Source of the DNA: Alphaproteobacteria bacterium
GTDB lineage: Bacteria; Pseudomonadota; Alphaproteobacteria; Puniceispirillales; UBA1172
NCBI GenBank assembly: GCA_024639485.1
Contig: JAHEII010000010.1
Span: forward strand, 1 to 35,071
Reading direction: 5' to 3'
Length of the DNA: 35,071 bases
In this document: positions 1 to 8,148 of the stretch, in pieces
How the letters are laid out: each line of letters begins with the position of its first letter
How positions within the stretch are numbered: position 1 is the stretch's first letter
Translations under genes and position numbers: made by a program
Notes under the pieces: model-generated
Seen by the model: the letters and a program-made list of their open reading frames with translations, nothing else
What the model was told of the DNA's origin: nothing
The model's database searches: none

Positions 1-260
1 TGCCTAAGATTGCGACTAAGTTATTGGTGATATCATGCCGTAGCACCTCTTTTTTCTGCTCATGATTTCTAACTAGAACAAAATCCAGCCGGATAAAGCC
101 TAACCGTGGCAGAGTGACGCGTTAAAAAACATCAAAAGTAATTAAATATATTCAAGCACAACAATAAGAGAAATTTTATTATCATTTTATCGATCTAAAG
201 ATAACGAGATTGCTATTGGGCATTACCCCTAACAATTTATGATTTTTTATTGTTTTTCGG
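1..260. other. AT-rich non-coding left flank
   Basis: I find no convincing gene before the DUF1127 gene. The stretch from about 120 to 300 is markedly AT-rich. On the minus strand one frame stays open from about 121 to the left edge, but it has no ATG and only a late GTG, so I do not call it. The next gene's promoter/operator lies immediately to the right. Confidence 0.6.
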
Positions 261-293
261 TCACTTAACAAGTGATGCCAAGAGGTATATATG
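261..293 (+). promoter_or_regulatory. Candidate promoter with overlapping operator-like inverted repeat
   Basis: A perfect inverted repeat, TCACTT-AAC-AAGTGA, lies at 261-275. Inside it TTAACA (265-270) matches the -35 consensus at 5 of 6 positions. TATATG (288-293) lies 17 bp downstream as a weak -10. A repressor or activator bound to the repeat would sit on the -35 box of the DUF1127 gene. No binding protein can be named. Confidence 0.38.
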
Positions 294-339
294 AATAATT
301 AATTCCTCCTCCAATAACCTCTTTTTGTGGACAAATACA

Positions 340-555
340 ATGACTATTCAATCAATCTTCAAGACAGCAAATGATGAGTTCTGCCGGTTTTCAGGCATTA
401 CTGCAATGAGTCGCAAAATGCGGATAAACCGGATTGTTTCATCACTGGAACAGCTGGATAACCGCACGCTTGACGATATCGGCATTAGCCGGTGGCAGAT
501 CAAAGATCGCGCCCAGCAGATCGTTGATAACGACAACACACGCACCGCCGCGTAA
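340..555 (+). CDS. DUF1127 domain small protein
   Basis: A 71-residue cytosolic protein whose second half carries the DUF1127 signature: LDNRTLDDIGISRWQI, at about residues 39-54. Members are small, basic, alphaproteobacterial proteins; some have been linked to phosphate, RNA turnover or stress physiology, but no general biochemical activity is established. I chose the ATG at 340 rather than an in-frame TTG at 325, because the family normally begins with a short helix before the motif. Shine-Dalgarno complementarity is weak for both. The gene is monocistronic, with an operator-like repeat upstream and a stem-loop at 576-606 downstream. Confidence in the family is high; its role is unknown. 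Confidence 0.85.
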   Translation: MTIQSIFKTANDEFCRFSGITAMSRKMRINRIVSSLEQLDNRTLDDIGISRWQIKDRAQQIVDNDNTRTAA

Positions 556-575
556 TTCGGCGTTAAACCTTATTA

Positions 576-606
576 CCAGAACCTTTGACAATGCGTCAGG
601 TTCTGG
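576..606. terminator. Stem-loop between convergent genes
   Basis: A 9-bp perfect stem, CCAGAACCT with AGGTTCTGG, encloses a 13-nt loop. It lies just after the DUF1127 stop and just before the stop of the convergent DUF4864 gene, so it could end transcription from both sides. Neither side has a clear T-run, so it may act as an mRNA 3'-end stabiliser rather than a true intrinsic terminator. Confidence 0.45.
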
Positions 607-617
607 CATATGCGGGA

Positions 618-1127
618 CTAGCTGGCTTCACCCGCAGGCATCGGGGCTGATACCGCCGCCGTCATCCAGCAACCCACTTCATCCCCCTCAGTAACCATCT
701 TTACGACCCAGACAAAACGGTAGAGCTGATTTTCAGGGGTTTCCATCTCAATCAGAAACTGCACCTGATCTGTTTCTTCTTTTTTATCAATGATTTCAAA
801 GTTGCGGTGATTAATAATCGGCGCATAAGACGGATTGCGAAGCATCTGTGCAAACCGGTCATAAGGCCCTGTTACCGCTTTGTTGTTCGGATGGGCAAAA
901 ACCCATGTCTGGCGTAGCCCCAGATCATCACCAACAATATCATTATTCTGTAACGCCATCATCTGTATCGAAACAACATCGGCGGGGGCAATGGATGGAG
1001 CGGGCATGATCAGACCATCATGATTATCAGCATATGCAGATACCGGCATCAACACCATCATTACCATCAGCATCATCATGCCAGCTATACACCGGCGAAT
1101 ATGTATCTTCTGTGGCAACAATAACAT
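618..1127 (-). CDS. Exported DUF4864-type protein
   Basis: About 169 residues starting at the ATG at 1127, which has a good AGAGGA ribosome-binding site. An upstream in-frame ATG at 1145 has none. The N-terminus is a very methionine-rich hydrophobic segment (MMMLMVMMVLM) ending in a plausible signal-peptidase site after SAYA. The mature part resembles DUF4864: PADVVSIQMMALQNND, then a W-x-F-A segment, a TGPYDRFAQML segment and a C-terminal GCWMTAAV. No catalytic residues are recognised; the fold family is NTF2-like by analogy. It probably works in the periplasm. The function is unknown. Confidence 0.7.
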   Translation of the reverse strand: MLLLPQKIHIRRCIAGMMMLMVMMVLMPVSAYADNHDGLIMPAPSIAPADVVSIQMMALQNNDIVGDDLGLRQTWVFAHPNNKAVTGPYDRFAQMLRNPSYAPIINHRNFEIIDKKEETDQVQFLIEMETPENQLYRFVWVVKMVTEGDEVGCWMTAAVSAPMPAGEAS

Positions 1128-1142
1128 AACTGATCCTCTATC

Positions 1143-1169
1143 CATTTGAATGGGGCATTTGAATTGGGG
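1143..1169. repeat. 13/14-bp tandem duplication
   Basis: CATTTGAATGGGG (1143-1155) is followed directly by CATTTGAATTGGGG (1156-1169), differing only by one inserted T. It lies just upstream of the DUF4864 gene. It is one of several short tandem duplications in the window. Confidence 0.8.
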
Positions 1170-1202
1170 AATTCGTTCTATGAATTAATGATGGAGTTTT
1201 GA

Positions 1203-1237
1203 TGCAAAAAATCAAGCGGTGATCATATAAGGATCAC
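1203..1237 (-). terminator. Possible terminator after the lipoprotein gene
   Basis: Read on the minus strand, GTGATC and GATCAC form a 6-bp perfect stem around a 7-nt loop (1219-1237). A run of six T lies a few bases downstream (1205-1210). The gap between stem and T-run makes this a weak candidate. It could instead be an operator for the downstream DUF4864 gene. Confidence 0.3.
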
Positions 1238-1240
1238 ATT

Positions 1241-1264
1241 TGGAATCCGGTCTGGTATCCGGTT
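1241..1264. repeat. 12-bp tandem duplication at a gene end
   Basis: TGGAATCCGGTC (1241-1252) is followed by TGGTATCCGGTT (1253-1264), 10 of 12 bases identical. The second copy touches the stop codon of the minus-strand lipoprotein gene. Confidence 0.7.
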
Positions 1265-1734
1265 CAGCCGCCAAATCCGCGACAGAGGAAATAGGCCTTA
1301 ACGCCGTTTTCTTCGAACTGAATTCGATTGATATAAGGCGTGATATAGCCTGTGTCTTTGCATGTTTTCATCATTAATGCCCGCAAATGATCTGGCGGTG
1401 AGATGATAAACCGTTCTTCGAGAGGCCATCTGATTTCATAGCCCAATCCATCCGTAAAGGTCAGATCACTGCTGGCTTGCTGATATGAGGTGTCTGAGAT
1501 GGCACTATTCCCATTATCCGGATCATTAGTAGCGGCAGCATCAGATGAGGCAGATACCGAGGGTTCCATGCCACTATATTGAGTCTGGCAACCGGAAAAC
1601 ATCAGAAGAAACACGAACAGAAAAGCCGTTAAAACCATGCCTTGAGAATATCCGGAATTTCGGATAGGTTTTGTTGGGTTAACTTTTAAGCTACCATGTA
1701 GATTGTTATATGGCGAAATTGTCATAAACTGCAA
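1264..1734 (-). CDS. Putative lipoprotein of unknown function
   Basis: Up to 156 residues. A hydrophobic segment at about residues 33-47 ends in FSGC, a lipobox-like site (unusual F at -3), so the protein is probably lipidated at Cys49 and anchored in the envelope. A Ser/Asp/Asn-rich linker (about 55-90) leads to a small C-terminal domain with two cysteines (CKDTG and LCRGFGG). The start is uncertain: a TTG at 1734 has a GAGG site 4 nt upstream, an ATG at 1725 is 13 nt from it, and an internal ATG at 1638 sits at the membrane segment. I do not recognise a family. A sigma-70-like promoter lies at 1759-1789. Confidence 0.55.
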   Translation of the reverse strand: MQFMTISPYNNLHGSLKVNPTKPIRNSGYSQGMVLTAFLFVFLLMFSGCQTQYSGMEPSVSASSDAAATNDPDNGNSAISDTSYQQASSDLTFTDGLGYEIRWPLEERFIISPPDHLRALMMKTCKDTGYITPYINRIQFEENGVKAYFLCRGFGG

Positions 1735-1758
1735 TTTACCTCAGTAATTTCGGTTAGT

Positions 1759-1789
1759 ATTTTAATCATAACACTAATCTCTTTGTCAA
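1759..1789 (-). promoter_or_regulatory. Sigma-70-like promoter for the lipoprotein gene
   Basis: On the minus strand a perfect -35 box TTGACA (1784-1789) is followed after 19 bp by TAAAAT (1759-1764), which matches the -10 consensus at 5 of 6 positions. The spacer is 2 bp longer than ideal. It sits in the 76-bp gap between divergent genes. Confidence 0.45.
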
Positions 1790-1810
1790 GAGGACATGCT
1801 TTAGAATCAA

Positions 1811-2146
1811 ATGGATACACATTTTTTTATTGCTCTGATACGGCTTGTTGATGTTATTCTTGGCATATATGTATGGACATTGCTTGCCTATATCATTTCC
1901 AGCTGGTTAATCATGTTCCGCATTATTAATCCATATCAGCCTGCTGTGCGGGCTATTTTGGGTGGGCTATCGGCACTTCATGACCCTATACTGATGCCAT
2001 TTCGGCGGATTCAGTATCGGTTATTGCCCAATTTGGGCGGGCTTGATCTGTCGCCGATTATCACCTTGATACTGGCGCAATATTTTATCGCCCCGCTACT
2101 GAAAGATATTATAATTTTTATTGCCCGATTAATCACACCATCATGA
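1811..2146 (+). CDS. YggT family membrane protein
   Basis: A 111-residue inner-membrane protein with two hydrophobic stretches, about residues 8-35 and 80-108. The family signature between them is clear: ILSW-like IISSWLIMF, then INPYQPAVRAI, LHDPILMPFRRI and GGLDLSPIITL. YggT proteins are found near cell-division, PProC or folD loci; a role in osmotic or envelope homeostasis has been proposed but not settled. The start at 1811 gives the normal family length. The best purine-rich site (AAGAGGA) lies about 14 nt upstream, rather far. folD follows on the same strand after 112 bp with its own promoter candidate. Confidence 0.9.
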   Translation: MDTHFFIALIRLVDVILGIYVWTLLAYIISSWLIMFRIINPYQPAVRAILGGLSALHDPILMPFRRIQYRLLPNLGGLDLSPIITLILAQYFIAPLLKDIIIFIARLITPS

Positions 2147-2172
2147 GGGGAAACATGATGTCGGCAAATGGG

Positions 2173-2178
2173 TATAAT
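2173..2178 (+). promoter_or_regulatory. Candidate -10 box upstream of folD
   Basis: A perfect TATAAT, preceded by GG, occurs in the yggT-folD gap. The best -35 (GAAACA, 17 bp upstream) is poor. A small inverted repeat, TTTGC-GTTTA-GCAAA (2220-2234), lies in the leader between this box and the folD start and could be a regulatory site. Confidence 0.33.
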
Positions 2179-2258
2179 CAGGCGATATGATCACATTATT
2201 TTTACTATGACTGAGGCAGTTTGCGTTTAGCAAATACTCCTGATAGGCGGGGATAATT

Positions 2259-3158
2259 ATGAGTGCAGATATTATTGATGGTAAGGCATTTGCCGCCAAA
2301 TTAACACAAACAATTGGCGTTGCTGTGGCCAGTGTCATGGGATCAGGCGCGCCACAACCGGCATTAGCTGTTGTTCTGGTGGGCGAAGACCCGGCCAGCG
2401 AAGTTTATGTTCGCAATAAAATCAAAACCACCGAAGCCAGTGGCATGCTGTCCATTGAACATCGCCTGCCTGATACCACTAGCCAGACTGAATTGCTGGC
2501 TCTGATTGATCAGCTGAATCATGATAACGCCATTGACGGTATTCTGGTGCAACTGCCCCTACCGGATCAGATTAATGCAGATGCGGTGATTGATGCCATC
2601 ACTCCGGATAAAGACGTTGATGGATTTCATATTGTCAATGTGGGGCGGCTCTGGGCAGGACTGCCTTCGCTGGTGCCTTGCACGCCTTTTGGCAGTTTGC
2701 TTTTACTCAAAGACACGCTTGGTGATCTCAGCGGTAAAAATGCCGTTATCGTTGGCCGTTCAAATATTGTGGGTAAACCAATGGCACAGCTGTTACTTGC
2801 AGAAAACTGCACCATTACTGTTGCTCATTCCCGTAGCAAGGATTTGCCTGCCATCTGTCGGGAAGCGGATATCCTCGTTGCCGCTGTTGGTCGTCCGGAA
2901 ATGATCCGTGGCGACTGGGTCAAACCGGGTGCTGTTGTTATTGATGTAGGGATTAACCGTATTCCTGCCCCTGAACGTGGTGAGGGCAAAACCCGCATTA
3001 CTGGTGATGTTCATTTTGAAGAAGCCAGTCAGGTTGCATCGGCCATCACTCCAGTCCCCGGCGGCGTTGGGCCAATGACCATTGCGTGTCTGTTGCGCAA
3101 CACATTAGTCGCGGCATCACGGCGGCACGGATACGCATTACCAGCAGATTTTGTATGA
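2259..3158 (+). CDS. folD: Bifunctional methylene-THF dehydrogenase/cyclohydrolase
   Basis: A 299-residue cytosolic enzyme that interconverts 5,10-methylene-THF, 5,10-methenyl-THF and 10-formyl-THF with NADP. All family signatures are present: Y50 and K54 of the YxxxK catalytic motif, VQLPLP (97-102), DKDVDGF (117-123), the dinucleotide-binding GRSNIVGKP (166-174) and the C-terminal PGGVGPMT (267-274). A GGGG-containing ribosome-binding site precedes the ATG. The sarcosine oxidase operon at 19.3 kb in the same window should produce methylene-THF, the substrate of FolD, though the genes are not adjacent. Identification is secure. Confidence 0.97.
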   Translation: MSADIIDGKAFAAKLTQTIGVAVASVMGSGAPQPALAVVLVGEDPASEVYVRNKIKTTEASGMLSIEHRLPDTTSQTELLALIDQLNHDNAIDGILVQLPLPDQINADAVIDAITPDKDVDGFHIVNVGRLWAGLPSLVPCTPFGSLLLLKDTLGDLSGKNAVIVGRSNIVGKPMAQLLLAENCTITVAHSRSKDLPAICREADILVAAVGRPEMIRGDWVKPGAVVIDVGINRIPAPERGEGKTRITGDVHFEEASQVASAITPVPGGVGPMTIACLLRNTLVAASRRHGYALPADFV

Positions 3159-3264
3159 ACAAAAACTAATCCCCTCTAATATCCCCCCTGCGACAAGATA
3201 GATATTTACGGGCAGGTCGGTTTCGGGTCAGAATAAGGAACATAACAAAGGATAACATAATAAC

Positions 3265-3459
3265 ATGACCAGTTTTTCATATATATTATTGATTATCACC
3301 ATGGCGGCGGTGGCCGGTGTTCTGTTCTGGGGCATTCTGACCATGGCCAGAGGTGGTGAATATAATGTGAACTGGTCAAATACAATCATGCGCTGGCGGA
3401 TTATCCTGCAAGCGCTGGCATTAGTCATTTTTGTGCTTATTCTGCTATTTAGCCGATAA
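3265..3459 (+). CDS. HIG1-domain twin-helix membrane protein
   Basis: A 64-residue protein with two transmembrane helices (about residues 5-27 and 45-62) joined by a short loop, MARGGEYN...MRWRIILQALAL. This is the bacterial HIG1/twin-transmembrane pattern (QxxxL in place of the mitochondrial QGxRxxxQ). Mitochondrial relatives (Rcf1/HIGD) bind cytochrome c oxidase and respiratory supercomplexes. In alphaproteobacteria it commonly precedes the cob(I)alamin adenosyltransferase and etfBA, as here. A respiratory-assembly role is an inference from homologues. Confidence 0.82.
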   Translation: MTSFSYILLIITMAAVAGVLFWGILTMARGGEYNVNWSNTIMRWRIILQALALVIFVLILLFSR

Positions 3460-3500
3460 TTGCATATGTAATTGAAAACCACAGTTTTGGACGAATAATT

Positions 3501-4076
3501 ATGGTTAAATTAAATAAAATCTACACACGGACAGGCGATAAAGGTGAAACCAGTCTTGTCAATGGTCATCGTGTGTCAAAACATTCTATCCGGCCAACCG
3601 CTTTTGGCACCGTGGATGAAGTGAACTCCGCCATTGGGATATGCCGTCTGCATACGGCAAAAATTGCGGATAAGGCTTTTGATGCCATGCTGGCGCGAAT
3701 TCAGAATGATCTGTTTGATCTGGGCGCTGATCTGGCCACCCCGATTGGCGAGGAACGCGCGGGTGAGGCATTGCGTGTTACCGATAAACAGGTGGAACGA
3801 CTCGAAGTTGAAATTGACGCGATGAACAGCTCGCTTCAACCATTGAACTCATTTGTTCTGCCCGGTGGCCAAGAAGCCGCAGCACATGTCCATCTGGCTA
3901 GAGCGATGACAAGACGTGCCGAACGTGATATGACGCGGTTATCTGTCGAAGAACCAGTAGGTGAAGCCGCGATGCAATATATTAATCGCCTATCCGATCA
4001 TCTGTTTGTTATGGCGCGTTCCATCAACCAGCAACATGATGGTGATGTGTTGTGGAAACCTGCGGCAAACGCATGA
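3501..4076 (+). CDS. PduO-type ATP:cob(I)alamin adenosyltransferase
   Basis: A 191-residue cytosolic enzyme that transfers the adenosyl group of ATP to cob(I)alamin, making coenzyme B12. The family motifs are intact: the ATP-binding TRTGDKGET (9-17), VDEVNS (38-43), VLPGG (119-123), RRAER (138-142) and NRLSD (162-166). It would supply adenosylcobalamin to enzymes such as methylmalonyl-CoA mutase or class II ribonucleotide reductase, neither of which is in the window. It is also called MMAB-type or CobO2. The ribosome-binding site is weak. It lies 41 bp after the HIG1 gene and 66 bp before etfB, so the three transcription units may be one. Confidence 0.95.
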   Translation: MVKLNKIYTRTGDKGETSLVNGHRVSKHSIRPTAFGTVDEVNSAIGICRLHTAKIADKAFDAMLARIQNDLFDLGADLATPIGEERAGEALRVTDKQVERLEVEIDAMNSSLQPLNSFVLPGGQEAAAHVHLARAMTRRAERDMTRLSVEEPVGEAAMQYINRLSDHLFVMARSINQQHDGDVLWKPAANA

Positions 4077-4142
4077 TGCCATTGTCGGGAATGTTAAGAT
4101 TGTTTGAATAAATTCGATGAATACATATGGAGAACCAACAAA

Positions 4143-4892
4143 ATGAAAATACTCGTACCAGTGAAAAGAGTGATTGATTATAACGTCAAGGTGCGCGTCA
4201 AGGCTGATCAGTCTGGCGTCGAGCTGGCTAATGTTAAAATGGCCATGAATCCTTTTGATGAAATCGCAGTGGAACAGGCTATCCGTTTCAAAGAAGCCGG
4301 TGCCGCTTCCGAAGTAGTTGCTATTTCAATCGGCCCTGAACAATCACAGGAAACCATCCGGACTGCACTGGCTATGGGTGCTGATCGCGGCATCCATGTG
4401 CTTGCATCACATGACACGGAACCGCTGGCTATTGCCAAAATCCTCAAGGCCGTTATTGCCAAGGAAGAACCGGGTCTGGTCGTCATGGGTAAGCAATCCA
4501 TTGATGATGATAGCAACCAGACAGGCCAGATGCTGGCAACATTGCTGGGTTGGCCACAAGCTACCTTTGCGTCCGGTGTTGAATTGAACGGTGATAGCTT
4601 GAACATTATCCGCGAAGTCGATAGCGGGCTGGAACATATCACCTGCCCGATGCCTGCGGTTATCACTGTTGATCTGCGCTTGAATGAGCCGCGTTATGCG
4701 TCACTGCCAAATATCATGAAAGCAAAGAAAAAGCCGATTGATCAGGTCAGCCTTGATGATCTGGGTGTTGATGCTAGCCAGCGTCTGAAAACCATTAAGG
4801 TAGAAGAACCACCAGCCCGCGAAGCCGGAATCATGGTTGATTCTGTGCCAAATCTTGTTGAAAAACTCAGAAACGAAGCAAAAGTCATCTAA
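4143..4892 (+). CDS. etfB: Electron transfer flavoprotein beta subunit
   Basis: A 249-residue subunit of the soluble ETF, which collects electrons from acyl-CoA and dimethylglycine/sarcosine-type dehydrogenases and passes them to ETF-ubiquinone oxidoreductase. Features include [14 protein letters not shown] at the N-terminus, [12 protein letters not shown] (35-46) and the AMP-site segment GKQSIDDD (116-123). I place the start at 4143, after GGAG with 10-nt spacing, because this gives the exact family length and N-terminus; an upstream ATG at 4104 would add 13 odd residues. etfA follows after 12 bp. Confidence 0.97.
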   Translation: MKILVPVKRVIDYNVKVRVKADQSGVELANVKMAMNPFDEIAVEQAIRFKEAGAASEVVAISIGPEQSQETIRTALAMGADRGIHVLASHDTEPLAIAKILKAVIAKEEPGLVVMGKQSIDDDSNQTGQMLATLLGWPQATFASGVELNGDSLNIIREVDSGLEHITCPMPAVITVDLRLNEPRYASLPNIMKAKKKPIDQVSLDDLGVDASQRLKTIKVEEPPAREAGIMVDSVPNLVEKLRNEAKVI

Positions 4893-4904
4893 TCGGAGAG
4901 TGAA

Positions 4905-5834
4905 ATGTCTATTCTAGTTATTGCTGAACATAATAATACTGAACTGAACCCATCCACGCTTCACACAGTTACCGCGGCTAGTCAGGCTGGCGGCGATGTA
5001 ACCGTACTTGTTGCTGGTCATAATGCTGGTGATGTGGCGAAAGAAGCAGCAAACGTTGCTGGTGTTAGCGGTGTTCTTCACGCTGATGGTGCCGAATACG
5101 CCAATGGCATTGCCGAAAATCTGGTGCCACTGATTGTCGGGCTTGCCGATCAGTACAGCCATATTTTTGCGCCAGCCACAACATATGGCAAAAATATCAT
5201 GCCCGGTGTTGCCGCGCTTAAGGATGTTGCCCAGATTTCGGATATTATCCGCGTTGAAAGCGCTGACACATTCCAGCGTCCGATTTATGCTGGTAATGCG
5301 CTTGCCACGGTTCAATCAGACGAACCATTAAAAGTCATCACCGTGCGTTCTACCGCGTTTGAACCAGCCGCTACATCTGGCGGCAGCGGTTCTGTTAGCG
5401 CTGTTGATGGTACCGGCGATGCTGGCAAGTCCAACTTTGTTAAGTCTGAGATGTCTTCGTCCGACCGTCCTGAACTTACCTCAGCCAAGATTGTTGTATC
5501 TGGTGGTCGCGGCATGCAGGATGGTGCAAATTTTGCCATGCTCGAAGGCGTAGCCGATAAGCTAAACGCAGCGGTTGGTGCATCACGCGCAGCAGTAGAT
5601 GCCGGATTTGTCCCGAATGATTATCAGGTTGGTCAAACCGGTAAAGTGGTTGCCCCTGATCTGTATATTGCTGTTGGCATTTCCGGTGCTATTCAGCATC
5701 TGGCCGGCATGAAAGACAGTAAAGTCATTGTGGCGATTAACAAAGACGAAGAAGCCCCTATTTTTCAGGTCGCTGATTATGGGCTGGTTTCTGATCTGTT
5801 TAACGCCGTTCCAGAACTGGACAGCCAGCTGTAA
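4905..5834 (+). CDS. etfA: Electron transfer flavoprotein alpha subunit
   Basis: A 309-residue FAD-binding partner of EtfB, of normal length. The C-terminal FAD domain shows SGGRGM (199-204), [12 protein letters not shown] (243-254), [12 protein letters not shown] (258-269) and NKDEEAPIF (279-287). A GGAGAG ribosome-binding site precedes the ATG, and the gene is co-transcribed with etfB. The strong terminator at 5866-5896 closes the operon. The alpha/beta pair is the generic ETF of beta-oxidation and one-carbon demethylation rather than a bifurcating FixAB type, judging by the absence of fixC/X neighbours. Confidence 0.97.
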   Translation: MSILVIAEHNNTELNPSTLHTVTAASQAGGDVTVLVAGHNAGDVAKEAANVAGVSGVLHADGAEYANGIAENLVPLIVGLADQYSHIFAPATTYGKNIMPGVAALKDVAQISDIIRVESADTFQRPIYAGNALATVQSDEPLKVITVRSTAFEPAATSGGSGSVSAVDGTGDAGKSNFVKSEMSSSDRPELTSAKIVVSGGRGMQDGANFAMLEGVADKLNAAVGASRAAVDAGFVPNDYQVGQTGKVVAPDLYIAVGISGAIQHLAGMKDSKVIVAINKDEEAPIFQVADYGLVSDLFNAVPELDSQL

Positions 5835-5865
5835 TCAAGCCGGATACTGACCTAGTTAACATGAT

Positions 5866-5896
5866 AAAAACGTCCTCATGATTGAGGGCGTTTTTT
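5866..5896. terminator. Strong bidirectional Rho-independent terminator
   Basis: AAAACGTCCTCA and TGAGGGCGTTTT pair through 12 positions (one T-G wobble) around a TGAT loop, flanked by A-run and T-run. It ends etfBA on the plus strand. On the minus strand the same hairpin follows tlpA, and its T-run overlaps the tlpA stop codon (5895-5897). Confidence 0.92.
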
Positions 5897-6509
5897 ATGC
5901 GCTCAGATAAGGCAGGATGGTTTCGATAACCGCCGGTTGATCCCATTCAACATCACCAACAATCTGTGCCGTCATGATGCCATCTGCGTTGATACAGAAA
6001 CTGGTCGGCAAGGCTTTGATACCAACAGCTTTCGCCAGATCACCACGTGGATCAAACCCCAGCTCAGTGCCAGCAATACCCAGTTTTTCAAGAAATGGTC
6101 GCGCTTTGTCAATACCGGCGCGATCAACACTGATCAACATAACCGCCATATTCTGTTGGCGTAAACGCTGATCAAGGCGCATCAGGGATGGCAGTTCATG
6201 AATACATGGCGGGCACCATGTCGCCCAGAAATTAACTAATAGCGGTGTCCCGCGCCAATCCGCAAGCCGGATATTCTGACCATCCGCGCCAAGAAAACCC
6301 GTTTTCGGGCTTGGCATGGCAAGGGGTTTCAGTGTATCCAGAACGGCATAAGCAGATGACGGCATAGCCGATGATACAAATATGCCGCCAACACCTGCCG
6401 CCATGCTTAACGCAAAACGGCGCCTTGACCAGTGACCGGATGCACGTATCGGCTGATGAGTTGACGGATATACCGTCTGGAAGCATATGGTTTTATCAAG
6501 ATCATGCAT
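5895..6509 (-). CDS. Tat-exported TlpA/ResA-type thiol-disulfide oxidoreductase
   Basis: About 204 residues from the ATG at 6509. A twin-arginine motif SRRRF (28-32) precedes a hydrophobic stretch and a cleavage site near SSAYA, so export through Tat is likely. The mature domain is a thioredoxin fold with NFWATWCPPC (active-site C99 and C102) and the cis-proline segment ALPTSF. TlpA/ResA proteins reduce disulfides in periplasmic proteins, often for cytochrome c or oxidase maturation. An upstream TTG at 6548 would overlap argH and is unlikely. Only 14 bp separate this start from the divergent argH start. Confidence 0.88.
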   Translation of the reverse strand: MHDLDKTICFQTVYPSTHQPIRASGHWSRRRFALSMAAGVGGIFVSSAMPSSAYAVLDTLKPLAMPSPKTGFLGADGQNIRLADWRGTPLLVNFWATWCPPCIHELPSLMRLDQRLRQQNMAVMLISVDRAGIDKARPFLEKLGIAGTELGFDPRGDLAKAVGIKALPTSFCINADGIMTAQIVGDVEWDQPAVIETILPYLSA

Positions 6510-6523
6510 AAGGAAGCTATAAC

Positions 6524-7930
6524 ATGACCAAACAGGGAAACAAGTCAAATTCCACCAGCACCATATGGGGCGGCCGGTTTTCCGGCAATCAGGATGATCT
6601 GATGGTGGCGGTCAATGCGTCTATTGATTTTGATCAGCGGCTATATGAACAGGATATTGCCGGATCAGAGGCGCATGCCAGAATGCTGGCCGCGCAAGGT
6701 ATTATCAACTCTGCCGATGCCGAGACTATTTTATCGGGATTAAGCACTATTCGGGATGAAATCAGAAACGGTGAATTTACCTTTTCGCACGCGCTCGAAG
6801 ATATTCACATGAATATAGAAGCACGGCTAAAAACGCTGATCGGGGATGCCGCTGGCCGCTTGCATACCGCACGGTCACGCAATGATCAGGTGGCAACAGA
6901 TTTAAGGCTATGGGTACGCCAGCAATGTGATGATATTGATGGCGCATTAGCCGATTTACAACATGCATTAATGGCACAGGCCGAACAACATGCGGACACG
7001 CTGATGCCCGGATATACCCATATGCAGACGGCACAGCCTGTTACCTTTGGTCATCATCTGATGGCCTATGTCGAAATGATTGGTCGTGATCGCGGGCGAT
7101 TTGCTGATGCGCGGCGGCGGTTGAATGTATCACCGCTTGGCGCGGCGGCATTAGCTGGAACGTCTTTTCCTATTGATCGTCATATGACAGCTTCTGCATT
7201 GGGATTTGATGCACCAATGGCCAATTCCATGGATGCGGTATCAGCCCGTGATTTTGCGATGGAATATCTGGCCGCCGCCGCCATTGCCGCTACGCATCTG
7301 TCACGACTGGCCGAAGAAATTGTATTCTGGTCTTCGGATCGGTTCGGGTTTATTCAGCTTTCTGATGCGTTTTCTACTGGCTCATCCATCATGCCACAAA
7401 AACGCAATCCGGATGCGGCTGAGCTGGTGCGGGCAAAACCGGGGCGGATTACTGGCGCGTTTATTACCTTATTGACCGTTATCAAAGGCCTGCCAATGAC
7501 CTATGGCAAGGATATGCAAGAAGACAAAGAACCGGTATTTGATGCCAGTGATCATCTGGGGCTGGCGATTGCCGTCATGGAGGGCATGATCCGTGATATG
7601 ACCGTCAATAGCTCCGCCATGCGGTCAGCACTTGATGCCGGTTACGCAACAGCAACGGATCTGGCCGACTGGATCGTGCTAGAACTGGGGCTTCCTTTCC
7701 GCGATGCCCATCACATCACCGGCCAGGTTGTAGCGCTGGCTGAGAAAAAACAGCTTCGGCTGGATCAGCTCACCGTGGATGATTTACAGTCTGTTCATAG
7801 CGGTCTTAATGCAGATTGCCTTAAGTCGCTGGACCCACTGGCATCTGTTGAATCCAGAAACAGTTTCGGCGGCACAGCCCCACAACAGGTGCGTGACGCT
7901 ATCGCCGCCGCCAGAAAACGGTTTTCATGA
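6524..7930 (+). CDS. argH: Argininosuccinate lyase
   Basis: A 468-residue fumarase-superfamily enzyme that splits argininosuccinate into arginine and fumarate, the last step of arginine synthesis. Visible motifs are [14 protein letters not shown] (113-126), GYTHMQ with the catalytic His166, and the superfamily signature [10 protein letters not shown] (286-295), whose serines provide the catalytic base. Length is normal. AGGAAG precedes the ATG. It opens the conserved alphaproteobacterial order argH - LptM-like lipoprotein - lysA. Confidence 0.97.
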   Translation: MTKQGNKSNSTSTIWGGRFSGNQDDLMVAVNASIDFDQRLYEQDIAGSEAHARMLAAQGIINSADAETILSGLSTIRDEIRNGEFTFSHALEDIHMNIEARLKTLIGDAAGRLHTARSRNDQVATDLRLWVRQQCDDIDGALADLQHALMAQAEQHADTLMPGYTHMQTAQPVTFGHHLMAYVEMIGRDRGRFADARRRLNVSPLGAAALAGTSFPIDRHMTASALGFDAPMANSMDAVSARDFAMEYLAAAAIAATHLSRLAEEIVFWSSDRFGFIQLSDAFSTGSSIMPQKRNPDAAELVRAKPGRITGAFITLLTVIKGLPMTYGKDMQEDKEPVFDASDHLGLAIAVMEGMIRDMTVNSSAMRSALDAGYATATDLADWIVLELGLPFRDAHHITGQVVALAEKKQLRLDQLTVDDLQSVHSGLNADCLKSLDPLASVESRNSFGGTAPQQVRDAIAAARKRFS

Positions 7931-7994
7931 TCCGACACATGCGCTATGTGTGAACAGGAACTGTTACCGTAAAGGCATTGGCAGAAAGATATAG

Positions 7995-8144
7995 ATGATG
8001 ACAACCGAATATACATCCATGATAAAATTTCTGGCCGCCGGATTGTTGATTGCATCTGTATTGTTATCAGCAACAGCATGTGGCAAGCGCGGCGACCCTT
8101 ATCGCCCCTCTGAAATACCTGCCAGCACCACATCTGATCAGTGA
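7995..8144 (+). CDS. LptM-like small lipoprotein
   Basis: A 49-residue protein that is easily missed by length cut-offs. A hydrophobic signal (about residues 9-26) ends in SATAC, and the lipid-modified Cys29 is followed by GKRGDPYRPSE. The C-G-K-x-G-D/P-x-x-x-P pattern directly after the lipid cysteine is the hallmark of LptM (YifL), which in E. coli assists disulfide formation and assembly of the LPS translocon LptDE. The location between argH and lysA matches its usual place in alphaproteobacteria; in E. coli lptM precedes dapF. The start could be 7995, 7998 or 8019. It ends 4 bp before lysA, suggesting coupling. Confidence 0.85.
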   Translation: MMTTEYTSMIKFLAAGLLIASVLLSATACGKRGDPYRPSEIPASTTSDQ

Positions 8145-8148
8145 TCTG

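Noticed and set aside
1-121. Open minus-strand frame running off the left edge
   Set aside because: About 40 codons without a stop, but no ATG and only a late GTG; this length is expected by chance and no family motif is visible.
305-312. GGAGGAGG on the minus strand as a strong ribosome-binding site
   Set aside because: No open reading frame with a usable start codon follows it on the minus strand.
434-694. 86-codon plus-strand frame overlapping the DUF1127 and DUF4864 genes
   Set aside because: It is out of frame with two better-supported genes, crosses the stem-loop and has no recognisable motif.
6510-6548. Longer TlpA start at a TTG at 6548
   Set aside because: It would overlap the argH start, has no ribosome-binding site and adds residues before the twin-arginine signal.
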